Assembly: GCF_016107575.1 (NCBI RefSeq)
Contig: NZ_JABAST010000003.1
Coordinates: 61,424-125,423 of the forward strand
Reading direction: 5' to 3'
From: Psychrobacter faecalis
Lineage (GTDB): Bacteria; Pseudomonadota; Gammaproteobacteria; Pseudomonadales; Moraxellaceae
DNA length: 64,000 nucleotides
This document shows, in pieces, positions 26,808-36,808 of the stretch. A program made the position numbers and the translations under genes. The first letter of the stretch is position 1. Each line of letters begins with the position of its first letter. The notes below the pieces were generated by a model. That model made no database searches and had not been told where the DNA came from. It worked only from the letters and a program-made list of their open reading frames with translations.

Positions 26808-28133
26808 TTAAGTTCCTAAACCTATAAAATCAAAGTCTACTTGCGGTGTCTCGCCTTGTATCAATAAACTGATCGCCTTTGCCGAACCACAAGCATGCGT
26901 CCAGCCAAGCGTGCCATGACCGGTATTTAGCCATAAATTATCAAAGCTGGCGTTTGTATTGACACTACCATGACGGACTTGACCATGATGCGCGCGTCCT
27001 ATTAATGGTACATTTGATGGCGTCATTGGGCGCAGTCCTGTCCAATATTGCATAGAATTGGCAATGATACCTTTGGGAAATAACTGCTGTACGCGACGGG
27101 TAATGGCTGCACAGCGCGTGCTATTTAAATCCATATTATAGCCGTTAAATTCCGCCGTACCTGCGACGCGTAATTTGTCACCAAGGCGCGAGGTGACTAA
27201 TTTAAACTCATCATCAATAAGGCTGACGAAAGGTGCTAAATGTGGCGCACGCGGATTGACTTGATAAGTAGCTGAATACCCTTTGGCAGGGAAAATCGGC
27301 AGATGGATATTGAGCGGTTTCATGAGCAATACGCTATAGCTGCCAAGTGCCAGTACATAATCGTCAGCGCTAAAAGTCTGTGCGTTTTTGCCCTTGGGGC
27401 GAATGGTCATACTATGCACGTGCGGGCGAGCAGAATGGGCGTCAGTATTTAACGTCAAAATGTCGGTATCGTATAAAAATTTCACGCCAGCATCGATGCA
27501 GCGCTGCGCCAAACGCTGGGTAAATACATGCGCATTACCCGATTCGTCACGGCTGGTGTAAGTGGCGCCTTTGAGCTTATGCGCGATAGGGTAAAGCGCA
27601 GGCTCAAGGCTAATAGCATTATTAATATCTATCACATAACGCTCACAGCCGAGCTCTTGCATACGCTCGGTTGGCGCGATGGCAGCATCAAACTCAACTT
27701 GGTTGGTATAAAAATGCATGATACCGCGCGTTTGCTGCTCGTAATCAATACCAATATCAGCACGCAGCTGCTGCAATGCTTCGCGTGAGTACAAGCCCAA
27801 ACGCACCATCTGTACCAAATTGGCATCGGCTCGTTCTGCGCGGCATTCTTGTAAGAACTGCATTGCCCATTTCAACTGCGCTTTATCAGCTCGCAAGCGG
27901 TAGAGCAGCGGTGCATCTTCACGAAACAACCATTTAAGCGCTTTCATCGGCGTGCTCGGATTCGCCCACGGGGTTGCGTGCGAGACGGATATCTGCCCAC
28001 CATTGGCAAATGAGGTTTGCATGCCAGCAGCAGTTTCGCGCTCAATGACGGTCACATCGTAGCCTGCTTGCCGAAGATACCAAGCGCTGGTCACGCCCAC
28101 CACACCTGCTCCGAGTACCGCAATATGGGTCAT
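26808..28133 (-). CDS. dadA: D-amino acid dehydrogenase, small subunit type
   Basis: DadA is a membrane-associated FAD enzyme that oxidises D-amino acids (mainly D-alanine) to 2-oxo acids and ammonia. Seen: N-terminal FAD-binding GAGVVGVTSAWYLRQAGYDV, the ETAAGMQTSFANGGQIS segment, GYSATYQVNPRAPHLAP, and the C-terminal LNTGHGTLGWTHACGSAKAI typical of the family. Length 441 is close to the usual 430. The start ATG at 28133 gives the Rossmann strand directly. The gene is 80 bp from ygfZ on the same strand. No racemase (dadX) is adjacent, which is the usual partner. Confidence 0.93.
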   Translation of the reverse strand: MTHIAVLGAGVVGVTSAWYLRQAGYDVTVIERETAAGMQTSFANGGQISVSHATPWANPSTPMKALKWLFREDAPLLYRLRADKAQLKWAMQFLQECRAERADANLVQMVRLGLYSREALQQLRADIGIDYEQQTRGIMHFYTNQVEFDAAIAPTERMQELGCERYVIDINNAISLEPALYPIAHKLKGATYTSRDESGNAHVFTQRLAQRCIDAGVKFLYDTDILTLNTDAHSARPHVHSMTIRPKGKNAQTFSADDYVLALGSYSVLLMKPLNIHLPIFPAKGYSATYQVNPRAPHLAPFVSLIDDEFKLVTSRLGDKLRVAGTAEFNGYNMDLNSTRCAAITRRVQQLFPKGIIANSMQYWTGLRPMTPSNVPLIGRAHHGQVRHGSVNTNASFDNLWLNTGHGTLGWTHACGSAKAISLLIQGETPQVDFDFIGLGT

Positions 28134-28213
28134 AAATTGCTCTGCTGCATTTTAGTAAAAGTACTTTTTATAATACGAGTTGGACTGCGAAATAGACTAT
28201 CAAACCTTTCCCG

Positions 28214-28966
28214 TTATTTTTGACGGGCGACATCTGCTTGTAGTGCTGGTGGTAAATCTAATATCGTAAGCTCACTATCGGCTAAATGCTCTGGGCGGGC
28301 AACAACCAATGCCTTAAAGCCATTAGCATTTATATCATCATCAGCAATGGCATTGACCACCTGAATTTTCTCTAGTTTATCACCTGCGGCTGGCACCTCG
28401 CCTGTGCCGCTGACATAATGTAAAAACGCTTTTGGCGCGGCTTTAAAGTAAATACGGGCAATAACTTCTTGACCGAGGTAGCAGCCTTTATCGTAGTCCA
28501 TACCGCCGCGCTGATGTAGGCGCAGCTCTTGCGGCTGAAACTCGCCTCGTGTGTCCGCGACTATCCAATAATTACCCGCTGCAAGACTCGCCTGCATCCA
28601 CGCTTGAGTGTCATCGATAGTATTATGCTCGTCTTTATGACTAAAGGTTGGCACTCCATCGAGTACGCAAGGATAAATGGGCGTTGGTGTACTGGTATCA
28701 AACTTTGAAAAGGCGCCAAACTTTTTAAGATGCGCTTGCAAAGCCTCAGCGCAATCGGCACTGATGACTACATCAAAATGCTTTTCGTCTTGTTTTTTAA
28801 TCCAAAGGCCAAAATCGATACGACCTTTTAAATTGCTAAGCGCCGTTGCTTGATAGCTAAGCCCAAGCTTAGTGACATCAGAGGTTAGCTGCCCTTGTAA
28901 GAACTTTGCGGCATCTTCACCTTGAATGGTTAGTTGAACAAATTGTGGCAATGTTGATTGAGTCAT
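28214..28966 (-). CDS. ygfZ: Folate-binding protein YgfZ (CAF17-like)
   Basis: YgfZ assists repair or assembly of certain iron-sulfur enzymes using a folate. The diagnostic motif KGCYLGQEVIARI is present at about residues 160-172, and the N-terminus (FVQLTIQGEDAAKFLQGQLT) is characteristic of the GcvT-like fold. Length 250 is somewhat shorter than E. coli (326). The ATG at 28966 has AGGA eight bases upstream. It lies upstream of dadA on the same strand. Confidence 0.92.
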   Translation of the reverse strand: MTQSTLPQFVQLTIQGEDAAKFLQGQLTSDVTKLGLSYQATALSNLKGRIDFGLWIKKQDEKHFDVVISADCAEALQAHLKKFGAFSKFDTSTPTPIYPCVLDGVPTFSHKDEHNTIDDTQAWMQASLAAGNYWIVADTRGEFQPQELRLHQRGGMDYDKGCYLGQEVIARIYFKAAPKAFLHYVSGTGEVPAAGDKLEKIQVVNAIADDDINANGFKALVVARPEHLADSELTILDLPPALQADVARQK

Positions 28967-29312
28967 TATTATTGTCCTATTTATGAGTCGCTATAGCCTC
29001 AGATATTAGGGTTAATACTGAGTGATTAAAGTCGTTATAAAACTTACTGTTAAAATAATGCGAAAAAGTCGTTATTTAAGTTTTTACCATCTTTTTAGTA
29101 CCTAAAGACAAATGGTTATCAAATCAAATTTGGTTACAGCAGAGTACCACAAAAAACCACGTGATAAAAAACGTCCGCGTTAAGGGATAAGCGAATGTAT
29201 CAATTAGTCACAGTTCTGTGTTTACAAGCGGAGCGATTGGTGAAAGCTGGCGAGTTACGGTACAATGTTAGCGTTAGAATACACCCAATTTATCACGGCT
29301 GACGAGGAAATT
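28967..29312. promoter_or_regulatory. Intergenic region with candidate yjdM promoter
   Basis: A promoter for yjdM is proposed: TTGGTG (29237-29242), 18-bp spacer, TACAAT (29261-29266). This would place the transcript start near 29273, so an in-frame ATG at 29265 cannot be the start. The rest of the region shows nothing specific. Confidence 0.5.
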
Positions 29313-29666
29313 ATGAGCTTACCCAATTGCCCAAAATGCGATGCTGAATATACGTACGAAGATGGTGCGTTACTGGTATGTCCGATGTGTGCTCATGAGT
29401 GGACCGCGGCTGAAACCGATGCGGCGCAGGCTGAAGCGCAAGATGCGGTCATTCGTGATGCGGTCGGTAACGAGCTGCAAGATGGCGATACCGTCACCGT
29501 GATTAAAGACTTAAAGGTCAAAGGATCATCAACCATTATCAAAGTCGGCACCAAAGCAAAAGGGATTCGTCTGTTGCCAGATGCCTCTGATGGTCATGAT
29601 ATCGACTGTAAACTCGATGGTTTTGGACCGATGAAGCTCAAATCGTCAGTGGTTAAAAAAGCTTAA
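29313..29666 (+). CDS. yjdM: YjdM/PhnA-family zinc-ribbon protein
   Basis: A 117-residue protein: N-terminal zinc ribbon ([20 protein letters not shown], then CPMCAHEW) and a C-terminal SH3-like domain ([20 protein letters not shown] ... [15 protein letters not shown]). The family was once named PhnA for alkylphosphonate uptake, but it is not linked to that pathway here and its role is unclear. The ATG at 29313 is chosen over 29265 because GAGGAAA precedes it and a promoter -10 overlaps the longer start. Confidence 0.93.
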   Translation: MSLPNCPKCDAEYTYEDGALLVCPMCAHEWTAAETDAAQAEAQDAVIRDAVGNELQDGDTVTVIKDLKVKGSSTIIKVGTKAKGIRLLPDASDGHDIDCKLDGFGPMKLKSSVVKKA

Positions 29667-29670
29667 GTTT

Positions 29671-29715
29671 TTGTTAATTAAGTGATTGTTAATTAAGCTA
29701 TTGTTAATAAAATAA
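29671..29715. repeat. 15-bp tandem repeat before hemL
   Basis: Three tandem units beginning TTGTTAAT: TTGTTAATTAAGTGA, TTGTTAATTAAGCTA and a degenerate TTGTTAATAAAATAA, 28 bp ahead of the hemL start. Confidence 0.8.
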
Positions 29716-29742
29716 CATCAAAAGAATAAGTAGAGACTAATT

Positions 29743-31044
29743 ATGAGCACTAAAAATGAACAACTCTTTGCACAAGCCCGCAAACATATTCCTGGCGGCG
29801 TAAACTCACCGGTTCGCGCCTTTGCTGGCGTTGGTGGTACGCCTATCTTTATGCACCGTGCTAGCGGCAGCAAAATCTATGACACTGAAGACAATGCTTA
29901 TATCGATTATGTCGGCTCTTGGGGGCCGATGATTTTGGGTCATGCGCATCCAAAAGTCATTGATGCGGTTAAAAAAGCAGCTGATGATGGTTTGAGCTTT
30001 GGTACGCCAACGCCATTTGAAACCACCGTGGCTGATAAGATTTGCGACATCGTCCCAAGTGTCGAGATGATTCGCATGACAAGCTCAGGTACAGAAGCGA
30101 CCATGAGCGCGATTCGTTTGGCGCGCGGCTTTACTGAGCGTGATAAAATCGTCAAATTTGAAGGCTGCTACCATGGTCATTCAGACAGCTTATTGGTAAA
30201 AGCGGGCTCAGGGATGCTAGATATTGGCGAGCCGACCTCAAAAGGCGTGCCAGCGGACTTTGCCAAACATACGATTACCATTCCTTATAATGACCCGCAA
30301 GCGATTAAAGAGTGCTTTGCAAAATGGGGTAGTGAGATTGCTTGCGTGATTGTAGAACCAATCGCCGGCAACATGAATATGGTCATTCCGACCCAAGAAT
30401 TCCATGATACTTTGCGTGCAGAATGTACCGCCAATGGTGCGGTGTTGATTTTTGATGAAGTCATGACCGGTTTTCGCGTCGGACTTGGCGGCGCGCAAGC
30501 GCATTTTGGCATTGACCCTGATTTGACCTGCTTTGGTAAAATTATCGGTGCTGGCTTACCCGTTGGTGCTTTCGGTGGTAAAAAAGAAGTGATGTCTTGT
30601 ATCGCGCCACTTGGCGGCGTTTATCAAGCGGGTACGTTATCAGGTAACCCGCTGGCTATGCGCGCTGGTATCGCGATGTTTGAAGACTTAACCGTTGATG
30701 GTTTTTACGCCGAATTATCTGCGAAAGTAGACCAGCTTATTGATGGTATCCAAGCGGCGGCGGACAAGCATGGTATCAATCTGCGCACCAATAAACTGGG
30801 CGGCATGTTTGGGATGTTCTTTGTTAAAGACAAGGCGACAAACGTACCACAAAACTTCGATGACGTCACCGAGTGCGATATGGATGTGTTTAATACCTTT
30901 TTTCATGGCATGTTAGAGCGCGGTATTTATCTTGCGCCATCTGCCTATGAAGCGGGCTTTATGTCGATCAAGCATAGTGATGCAGACATTGAAGCGTCTA
31001 TTAACGCCGCTGATGAGATTTTTGCTGAAATGGCAAAAGCGTAA
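29743..31044 (+). CDS. hemL: Glutamate-1-semialdehyde 2,1-aminomutase
   Basis: HemL moves the amino group of glutamate-1-semialdehyde to make 5-aminolevulinate, the second step of the C5 haem pathway, acting after HemA (encoded at 51695). The 433-residue PLP enzyme has [20 protein letters not shown] at the N-terminus, [27 protein letters not shown] and the PLP-lysine motif [16 protein letters not shown] (about residues 262-277). Length and start (ATG at 29743) are standard. It is followed by a strong terminator. Confidence 0.97.
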   Translation: MSTKNEQLFAQARKHIPGGVNSPVRAFAGVGGTPIFMHRASGSKIYDTEDNAYIDYVGSWGPMILGHAHPKVIDAVKKAADDGLSFGTPTPFETTVADKICDIVPSVEMIRMTSSGTEATMSAIRLARGFTERDKIVKFEGCYHGHSDSLLVKAGSGMLDIGEPTSKGVPADFAKHTITIPYNDPQAIKECFAKWGSEIACVIVEPIAGNMNMVIPTQEFHDTLRAECTANGAVLIFDEVMTGFRVGLGGAQAHFGIDPDLTCFGKIIGAGLPVGAFGGKKEVMSCIAPLGGVYQAGTLSGNPLAMRAGIAMFEDLTVDGFYAELSAKVDQLIDGIQAAADKHGINLRTNKLGGMFGMFFVKDKATNVPQNFDDVTECDMDVFNTFFHGMLERGIYLAPSAYEAGFMSIKHSDADIEASINAADEIFAEMAKA

Positions 31045-31113
31045 ATCATTTGGTTAAAATTACTTGTCTAAAATTTAAAGTTTAATGTTCTTTAGAATTT
31101 ATATCTGCAACAT

Positions 31114-31146
31114 AAAAACCAGCAGGATTATCGTGCTGGTTTTTTT
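31114..31146 (+). terminator. Rho-independent terminator after hemL
   Basis: AAAAACCAGCA / TGCTGGTTTTT hairpin with a 9-base loop and T-run. Confidence 0.9.
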
Positions 31147-31310
31147 GTGCCTGCGCATTAATAAAACGAATTTTTAATAAATGGTGGAAGTTTTTTAGGC
31201 TTGAAAATAATCTATAACCTAAAAGTATCCTTGTTCTAGAACCTATAATACAACGACTAAGTTGTGCTATTCTGAGAGCACCAATCACGTTTTAGCAAGG
31301 ATGCAATTTG

Positions 31311-33041
31311 ATGGATAATAGCTTTGAAAATAATGCGCCAAGTAGCCGTGTTCCGCCATTATGGCAGCGAGCTTACGAGCAATATGGCTTGGAAAATAAT
31401 TTGGATGTGTTAAACGGTAAGGACAACCTGCTTGATTTATTACAACCAAAAATTGATCAGCACAGTAGCGCTATTGCTTTTAGCATGGGCGCTGCCACCT
31501 TAAATTTTGCTCAGTTAGATGTTGCAAGTCGCCGCTTTGCTGCTTTTTTACAAGCACAAAACATTCAAAAGGGCGACCGTGTTGCGGTGCAATTGCCAAA
31601 TATATTGCAATATGCGGTGGTGCTGCTTGGTTGTCTGCGCGCAGGGGTAGTATTGGTAAATGTCAATCCGATGTATACCCAGTATGAGTTGGCCCATCAG
31701 CTGACAGACTCTCAAGCGTGTGGATTGGTGATTCTCGATGGTATGTCGGCAGCTTTCGATAAATTGGATGATGAGGTTAAAGCGCAACTGTCTTTAGTCG
31801 TACATTGTTCTATCAATCCGAGTGCTGAGCTTATCGATAATGATATTGCTATCCTTAACAGTATTCATTGTTCAACCGAAAATGACGGTGAAAATGAGCT
31901 TACAGTTGCAAAATCTCATCAAGAACGTTATGTGAGCTTTGCTCATATTATGCAAGCGTACCATGCAGATCAGTTTCAGCCACCGACCATCACGCGCGAA
32001 GACTTGGCGTTACTCCAGTATACGGGCGGCACAACGGGTAAGCCAAAAGGCGCGATGCTTACTCATTATAATTTGATGGCTAATATTTGCCAGTGTTATG
32101 CAATGTTTGGCAGCGTTGTCGAAGCAGGTCGCAGCGAGCAAATCAAGATACTTAACCCTTTACCGCTCTATCATATTTTCTCCTTCACGGTTTGTGGTTT
32201 ACTGGGTATTTATGGCGGCTGGGAAGATATATTGATCACCAATCCGCGCGATATCGATGGCTTAGTAAATAGCATTGAACAGCATCAGCCGCATGTGATT
32301 CCTTCGGTCAATACGTTATTTAACGGCATGCTCCATCATCCAAAGTTTACCGAGCTTGATTTTAGTCGCTTGGCATTATCTATCGGTGGCGGCACCGCGA
32401 TTATCAAAGCGGTATCTGACCGATGGCAGCGCGCTACAGGCATGATTATTAATGAAGGTTATGGCATGTCAGAAACGTCGCCGGTTATCTCTTTTAATCC
32501 ACCAGGGATAGATAGCTTTAATGGTAGCGTCGGATTACCTTTAGCCATGATGGATATCAAAATCATTGATGAGCAAGGAGCCGCCTGCGCTGTTGGCGTG
32601 CCCGGCGAAGTGGGGATTAAAGGGCCACAAGTGATGCAGGGTTATTGGGGTTTGGATAATACAGAGACCTTTACCGATGATGGGTACTTTAAGTCCGGTG
32701 ACATCGGCATGTTAGATGAAAATGGCTTTTTGACATTGATTGATCGTAAAAAGGATATGATTTTGGTTTCGGGTTTCAATGTATATCCAAATGAAGTGGA
32801 AGCGGCGCTGACGGAACATCCTAAAGTGCTCGAGGTGGCTGTCGTTGGCATTGAAGATGCGCACAGTGGCGAAGTGCCAAAAGCGTTTGTGGTTAAAAGA
32901 GATTCCAGCTTAACGGCTGAGGAATTGGCGGCGTTTGCCAAAGAGCGTTTGACCGGTTATAAGCGTCCGCAAGCTTACGATTTTATCGATGAGTTACCAA
33001 AAACCGCTGTAGGTAAAATACTTCGTAAGTCTTTACGCTAA
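31311..33041 (+). CDS. fadD: Long-chain fatty acid CoA ligase (AMP-forming)
   Basis: The enzyme activates fatty acids to acyl-CoA with ATP for beta-oxidation or lipid synthesis. Seen in order: LQYTGGTTGKPKGAMLTH (ATP loop, about residues 235-252), NEGYGMSETSPVISF, DGYFKSGDIGMLDENGFLTL, DRKKDMILVSGFNVYPNEVE and the C-terminal PKTAVGKILRKSLR with the catalytic lysine. At 576 residues it matches FadD. The ATG at 31311 is preferred to an in-frame TTG at 31308, with AAGGA upstream. It is a single gene between terminators. Another, more divergent synthetase is at 56151. Confidence 0.92.
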   Translation: MDNSFENNAPSSRVPPLWQRAYEQYGLENNLDVLNGKDNLLDLLQPKIDQHSSAIAFSMGAATLNFAQLDVASRRFAAFLQAQNIQKGDRVAVQLPNILQYAVVLLGCLRAGVVLVNVNPMYTQYELAHQLTDSQACGLVILDGMSAAFDKLDDEVKAQLSLVVHCSINPSAELIDNDIAILNSIHCSTENDGENELTVAKSHQERYVSFAHIMQAYHADQFQPPTITREDLALLQYTGGTTGKPKGAMLTHYNLMANICQCYAMFGSVVEAGRSEQIKILNPLPLYHIFSFTVCGLLGIYGGWEDILITNPRDIDGLVNSIEQHQPHVIPSVNTLFNGMLHHPKFTELDFSRLALSIGGGTAIIKAVSDRWQRATGMIINEGYGMSETSPVISFNPPGIDSFNGSVGLPLAMMDIKIIDEQGAACAVGVPGEVGIKGPQVMQGYWGLDNTETFTDDGYFKSGDIGMLDENGFLTLIDRKKDMILVSGFNVYPNEVEAALTEHPKVLEVAVVGIEDAHSGEVPKAFVVKRDSSLTAEELAAFAKERLTGYKRPQAYDFIDELPKTAVGKILRKSLR

Positions 33042-33082
33042 ATAGCTGCTAAATAATAGATTTTTGATAACAACATAAAAAA

Positions 33083-33114
33083 CTGGGCTAGCGTCTTAAA
33101 CTGGCCCAGTTTTT
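33083..33114. terminator. Terminator between fadD and the Mpo1-like gene
   Basis: CTGGGC (33083-33088) pairs with GCCCAG (33104-33109), A-run before and T-run after; likely bidirectional. Confidence 0.8.
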
Positions 33115-33140
33115 GTTTTTTCTGTTTATTATCAATAAAT

Positions 33141-33566
33141 TTAACGCGCTTTATCGAACTTACGGTCTTTTAAGCTCAAATTACCGCGGAGCACGTCGGT
33201 GAACATACGAATATCACCAGCAAAACTTTGTAATGGGTATTTAAAAGTAGCAGGTTTGTTTTTCTCAAAGAAAAAATGCCCGACCCACGCGCAAGCATAT
33301 CCCGCAGCGATGCCTTTAAGCAGCGGTTTGGCTGAGCGATTTTTGACAGACTTTGCTAAGCCTAATAAGCCAAAGCTACTACCCGCGAAATGCAAACGGC
33401 GGCAAGCCATATTTTGATGCTCATTTAGATAAAAGTCATAAAATTTATGTTTGGCGAGGTCTGCTACCTTGATAAGCTCGCCATTACTTTGTTTATTAAT
33501 ATGAGTATCGGCACTTTCAGTTTGGGCAGCTTTGTTTTGTAAGGTTTGGGTAGTAGTTTGATTCAT
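33141..33566 (-). CDS. Mpo1-like (DUF962/YGL010w) membrane protein
   Basis: A 141-residue protein with a polar N-terminus of about 45 residues, then the family pattern HQNMACRRLHFAGSSFGLLG, KGIAAGYACAWVGHFFFEKN and KPATFKYPLQSFAGDIRMF. Conserved histidines match the iron-dependent dioxygenase Mpo1 of yeast, which degrades 2-hydroxy fatty acids; bacterial members have not been tied firmly to that reaction. The ATG at 33566 has AAGGAAG upstream and is chosen over 33584. Confidence 0.83.
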   Translation of the reverse strand: MNQTTTQTLQNKAAQTESADTHINKQSNGELIKVADLAKHKFYDFYLNEHQNMACRRLHFAGSSFGLLGLAKSVKNRSAKPLLKGIAAGYACAWVGHFFFEKNKPATFKYPLQSFAGDIRMFTDVLRGNLSLKDRKFDKAR

Positions 33567-33992
33567 GGTTTTGCTTCCTTGCAAATTAGTTGTTTTAAAT
33601 AAAGATGAGTATTCAATCGCAAAATTGGTCGCTGCTTTATGTAATGAGCTTATATAACCAATGTTTATAATATAAGTAAGTGCCTGTTATCTATTACAAT
33701 ATACCGGCTAATTATGAGATTCTAACGCATTTTCAATGTAGCAAACCGATGGTATTAAGACAAGCGTTAGAGACTGACTTTAAGGTTCTGATTTAATCAT
33801 TGTTTAGCCAGTATTTAATTGAGTTTTCTTAGATATTTGGATGTTTTTGCAAGCTGTGTTTAGCGATGGTAGCCGCTGACTTGCCAGCGTTTGGCATAAA
33901 TGCTTTAATGGCAAAACTTGCTCATATTTTTTATTTTAAAAGCTTGAAAGCTTTTAAATACCACTTTATCTAATACGGTAACAATCTCACTT
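33567..33992. promoter_or_regulatory. Intergenic region with perfect 11-bp inverted repeat upstream of ppx
   Basis: TTTAAAAGCTT-GA-AAGCTTTTAAA at 33935-33958 lies 34 bp before the ppx start. It could be an operator or a leader hairpin. No other structure stands out in the region, which also carries the promoter of the Mpo1-like gene. Confidence 0.55.
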
Positions 33993-35534
33993 ATGCCCAA
34001 AGACTACCTAAAAAATCCACCACTTGCTGAAGATGAAATGATGGCCGCTATTGATATCGGCTCCAACAGTTTTCATCTGGCGATTGCGCGTCTCGACCAC
34101 GGTGAAGTGCGAAAAGTGGTGTCTATGTCTGAAAAGGTGCAGCTCGCTGCCGGACTCGATGAGAATAATATCTTGGGCGCGGCGGCTGAAAAGCGCGGTC
34201 TTGAATGCTTAAGCCGCTTTGTGGCGCGTTTGGATTCGGTGCCGCCCGAGCGTATTCGCGTGGTAGCAACCAACGCCCTACGCCAAGCAAAAAACGCCAA
34301 TGACTTTATTACTCGGGCCAATAAAATTTTGCCCAAACCGATTGAGATTATCGCTGGACGTGAAGAGGCACGTTTGATTTATTTGGGCGTTTCGCATACC
34401 AATGCCAGTAGCGATAAGCGTTTGGTTATTGATATCGGCGGCGGTTCGACAGAGTTTATCATCGGTCAAGAGTTCGATCCGTTATTGACCGAAAGCTTAC
34501 AAATGGGCTGTGTTGCTTTTACCCAAAAGTATTTTGCGGACGGCTTAATTACCAAAGAAGCTTTTAATAATGCCATCTCAGCGGCGCGCAAAGAAGTGCT
34601 GGCGATTAATGGTCGTTACCAAAAAACCGGCTGGAGTAGTGTGGTTGGCTCAAGTGGGACGATTAAAGCGGTGCGCAACGTCCTTGTGTCAAAAGGCTGG
34701 GCAGATGAACAAGAACGCATCACCTATAAAGGTGTTAAAAAGTTAGAAAAATTATTGCTTAAAATTGGCAACGTCGATGACATTGAATTAGAAGGCGTCA
34801 AAGAACACCGTAAAGCGGTTTTCCCAGCGGGCGTTGCGGTATTGCGAGCGGTGATGAAAGTGCTCGGCATTGAGACCATGGTGTATTCAGATGGCGCGCT
34901 GCGTGAAGGCGTTATGTACGATATGCTTGGACGTTTTGCTAGCGAAGATGTGCGTGACCGCAGTGTGCTTGCGCTGATTAAACGCTACTCTGGCGATAAA
35001 AAACAAGCCAAACAAGTGGTCAAAACCAGCCGCAGTTTATTTGAGCAAGTCAAAGAAAAGCTCGGACTTAGTACAGAAGATGGTGATTTACTTAGACGAG
35101 CAGCGTCATTACATGAAATCGGTTTAGCAATTGCGCATAGCGGCTATCATAAACACAGTGCTTATTTGGTTGAATACTCTGATATTCCAGGGTTTTCGCA
35201 GGTCGATCAAAAACGCATGGCGCAGCTGATGCTCAATCATCGCCGTAAGCTCAAAGCGGATATGTTAGAGCAGGCTTGTATAATCGGTGGCGATTCGCTG
35301 GTTTATCTGTGTTTGCTGCTACGTTTAGCGGTGCTCGCGCATCATAGCCGTAGCGAGCATGAATTACCAAAACTGGCGCTAAAAGTGATTGACAATAACC
35401 GCTGGCAAATTACCGTTGGTGAAAGTAGTGAGCACTATACTTTCTTATTGTCAGACTTGCATACGGAGATTGAGCAGTTTGCTAAATGGGGCGTAAAGCT
35501 GAGTGTTGTTGATGGAAGTATGGTTGAGGCATAA
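33993..35534 (+). CDS. ppx: Exopolyphosphatase (Ppx/GppA family)
   Basis: Ppx removes terminal phosphates from polyphosphate; the fold is shared with pppGpp phosphatase. Seen: MAAIDIGSNSFHLAIARL (ATPase-like phosphate 1, about residues 15-32), VVATNALRQAKN, VIDIGGGSTEFIIG (phosphate 2) and a C-terminal HD-like helical region (about 320-513). At 513 residues the length matches Ppx better than GppA, although the two are hard to tell apart by eye. The ATG at 33993 has a poor ribosome site, but the 15-residue lead resembles that of E. coli Ppx. Confidence 0.9.
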   Translation: MPKDYLKNPPLAEDEMMAAIDIGSNSFHLAIARLDHGEVRKVVSMSEKVQLAAGLDENNILGAAAEKRGLECLSRFVARLDSVPPERIRVVATNALRQAKNANDFITRANKILPKPIEIIAGREEARLIYLGVSHTNASSDKRLVIDIGGGSTEFIIGQEFDPLLTESLQMGCVAFTQKYFADGLITKEAFNNAISAARKEVLAINGRYQKTGWSSVVGSSGTIKAVRNVLVSKGWADEQERITYKGVKKLEKLLLKIGNVDDIELEGVKEHRKAVFPAGVAVLRAVMKVLGIETMVYSDGALREGVMYDMLGRFASEDVRDRSVLALIKRYSGDKKQAKQVVKTSRSLFEQVKEKLGLSTEDGDLLRRAASLHEIGLAIAHSGYHKHSAYLVEYSDIPGFSQVDQKRMAQLMLNHRRKLKADMLEQACIIGGDSLVYLCLLLRLAVLAHHSRSEHELPKLALKVIDNNRWQITVGESSEHYTFLLSDLHTEIEQFAKWGVKLSVVDGSMVEA

Positions 35535-35554
35535 GGGCTGATTGCTCATACTGT

Positions 35555-35614
35555 TTCTTAATGCCGACTCTTAATACTGATTCTTAATACTGATTCTTAA
35601 TACTGATTCTTAAT
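35555..35614. repeat. 13-bp tandem repeat between ppx and accA
   Basis: Four full units of TTCTTAATACTGA (the first two with 2 and 1 mismatches, the next two perfect) and a partial fifth. It begins 20 bp after the ppx stop. The rest of the gap to accA holds no gene. Confidence 0.9.
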
Positions 35615-35828
35615 GCGAAGCCGTTACTATTATAATAATGGTGCTACGGATTAACGTAACAAAAGCGGCGTTGTCAGTAATGCCATGCGATTTAAGATGT
35701 GCTACTATAGCTTCTATTGAGTTTACAACTGTACTTTCATTATTTGAGAGTCGATAATAACAGTATTAACTAACACAGCCATTATTAACCATCACCACAT
35801 TATATAGAATTATGAAAGGGAAGCGTCT

Positions 35829-36632
35829 ATGAGTACCGTCTGGGATAGCGTTCAGCTTGCACGGCATGCCAAACGTCCATTATTTATGGACTATGTCAAT
35901 CAGCTGTTTACCGAATTTGATGAGTTGCATGGCGACCGTGCTTATGCAGATGACAAGGCTATTCTTGGTGGTCTTGCGCGCCTAGATGGTCAGCCTGTAA
36001 TGGTAATTGGTCAGCATCGTGGTCGTAGCACGCGTGAGCGTATCGCACATAATTTTGGCATGGCAAACCCCGAGGGTTATCGCAAAGTCATTCGTTTGGT
36101 CAAAATGGCTGAGCGCTTTAATATTCCGGTGATGACCTTTGTCGATACCCAAGGTGCCTACCCCGGAATCGGTGCTGAAGAGCGCGGCCAAGCGCAAGCC
36201 ATTGCTGAAAGTATCGCCGTGTTCTCTAGCCTTAAAGTACCTGTTATCGTCACTATTATTGGTGAAGGCGGCTCAGGTGGCGCATTGGCAATTGGCGTTG
36301 GCGACAAAGTAAATATGCTGCAAAACAGTATTTATTCAGTCATTTCTCCTGAAGGCTGTGCGTCTATTCTGTGGAAAACTGCGGAAAAAGCCCAAGATGC
36401 CAGTGAAGCATTAAAACTGAATGCCATTAACCTTTATCAAATGGGCCTAATTGACGCAGTTATCGATGAAGGCGAGGGTGCTCATCTTCAGCCGCAGCCA
36501 GTCATGACGGCGCTAAAAGCATTAATTGTTGAGCAATTAGATGAGCTTAAAGATATGGATGCGGATGAGCGCTGCGAGCTGCGTTATGAGAAATTGAAGT
36601 CCTTTAACTCAGAAGTGATGTTGCCTTGCTAA
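35829..36632 (+). CDS. accA: Acetyl-CoA carboxylase carboxyltransferase subunit alpha
   Basis: AccA with AccD transfers the carboxyl group from biotin to acetyl-CoA, the first step of fatty-acid synthesis. Seen: [40 protein letters not shown] and [16 protein letters not shown]. The protein is 267 residues, lacking the ~50-residue helical N-terminus of E. coli AccA and beginning directly with [15 protein letters not shown]; this short form is what I expect in Moraxellaceae. The ATG at 35829 is preceded by GAAAGGGAAG. It is expressed as a single gene here. Confidence 0.95.
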   Translation: MSTVWDSVQLARHAKRPLFMDYVNQLFTEFDELHGDRAYADDKAILGGLARLDGQPVMVIGQHRGRSTRERIAHNFGMANPEGYRKVIRLVKMAERFNIPVMTFVDTQGAYPGIGAEERGQAQAIAESIAVFSSLKVPVIVTIIGEGGSGGALAIGVGDKVNMLQNSIYSVISPEGCASILWKTAEKAQDASEALKLNAINLYQMGLIDAVIDEGEGAHLQPQPVMTALKALIVEQLDELKDMDADERCELRYEKLKSFNSEVMLPC

Positions 36633-36708
36633 GCATTTATATGAAAGTATATTGCTAAGTTACTTAGACTTAGCTTTTAACGACATCGCTTTGCGCTTAA
36701 TGTTAAAA

Positions 36709-36740
36709 TAAAAACGTGTCATTTTATGGCGCGTTTTTTT
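36709..36740 (+). terminator. Possible terminator after accA
   Basis: AAAAACG/CGTTTTT arms around a 15-base loop, then T residues; a weak stem. Confidence 0.5.
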
Positions 36741-36808
36741 TGTGCCGACTTGTTTATGTTTTAATTGATTGATACGTAAATAAAACCACTCAGTAAATAA
36801 GAACGATT

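Noticed and set aside
35555..35614. Possible CRISPR array
   Set aside because: Units are contiguous 13-mers without spacers and no cas genes are present; the same holds for the repeats at 29671 and 57889.
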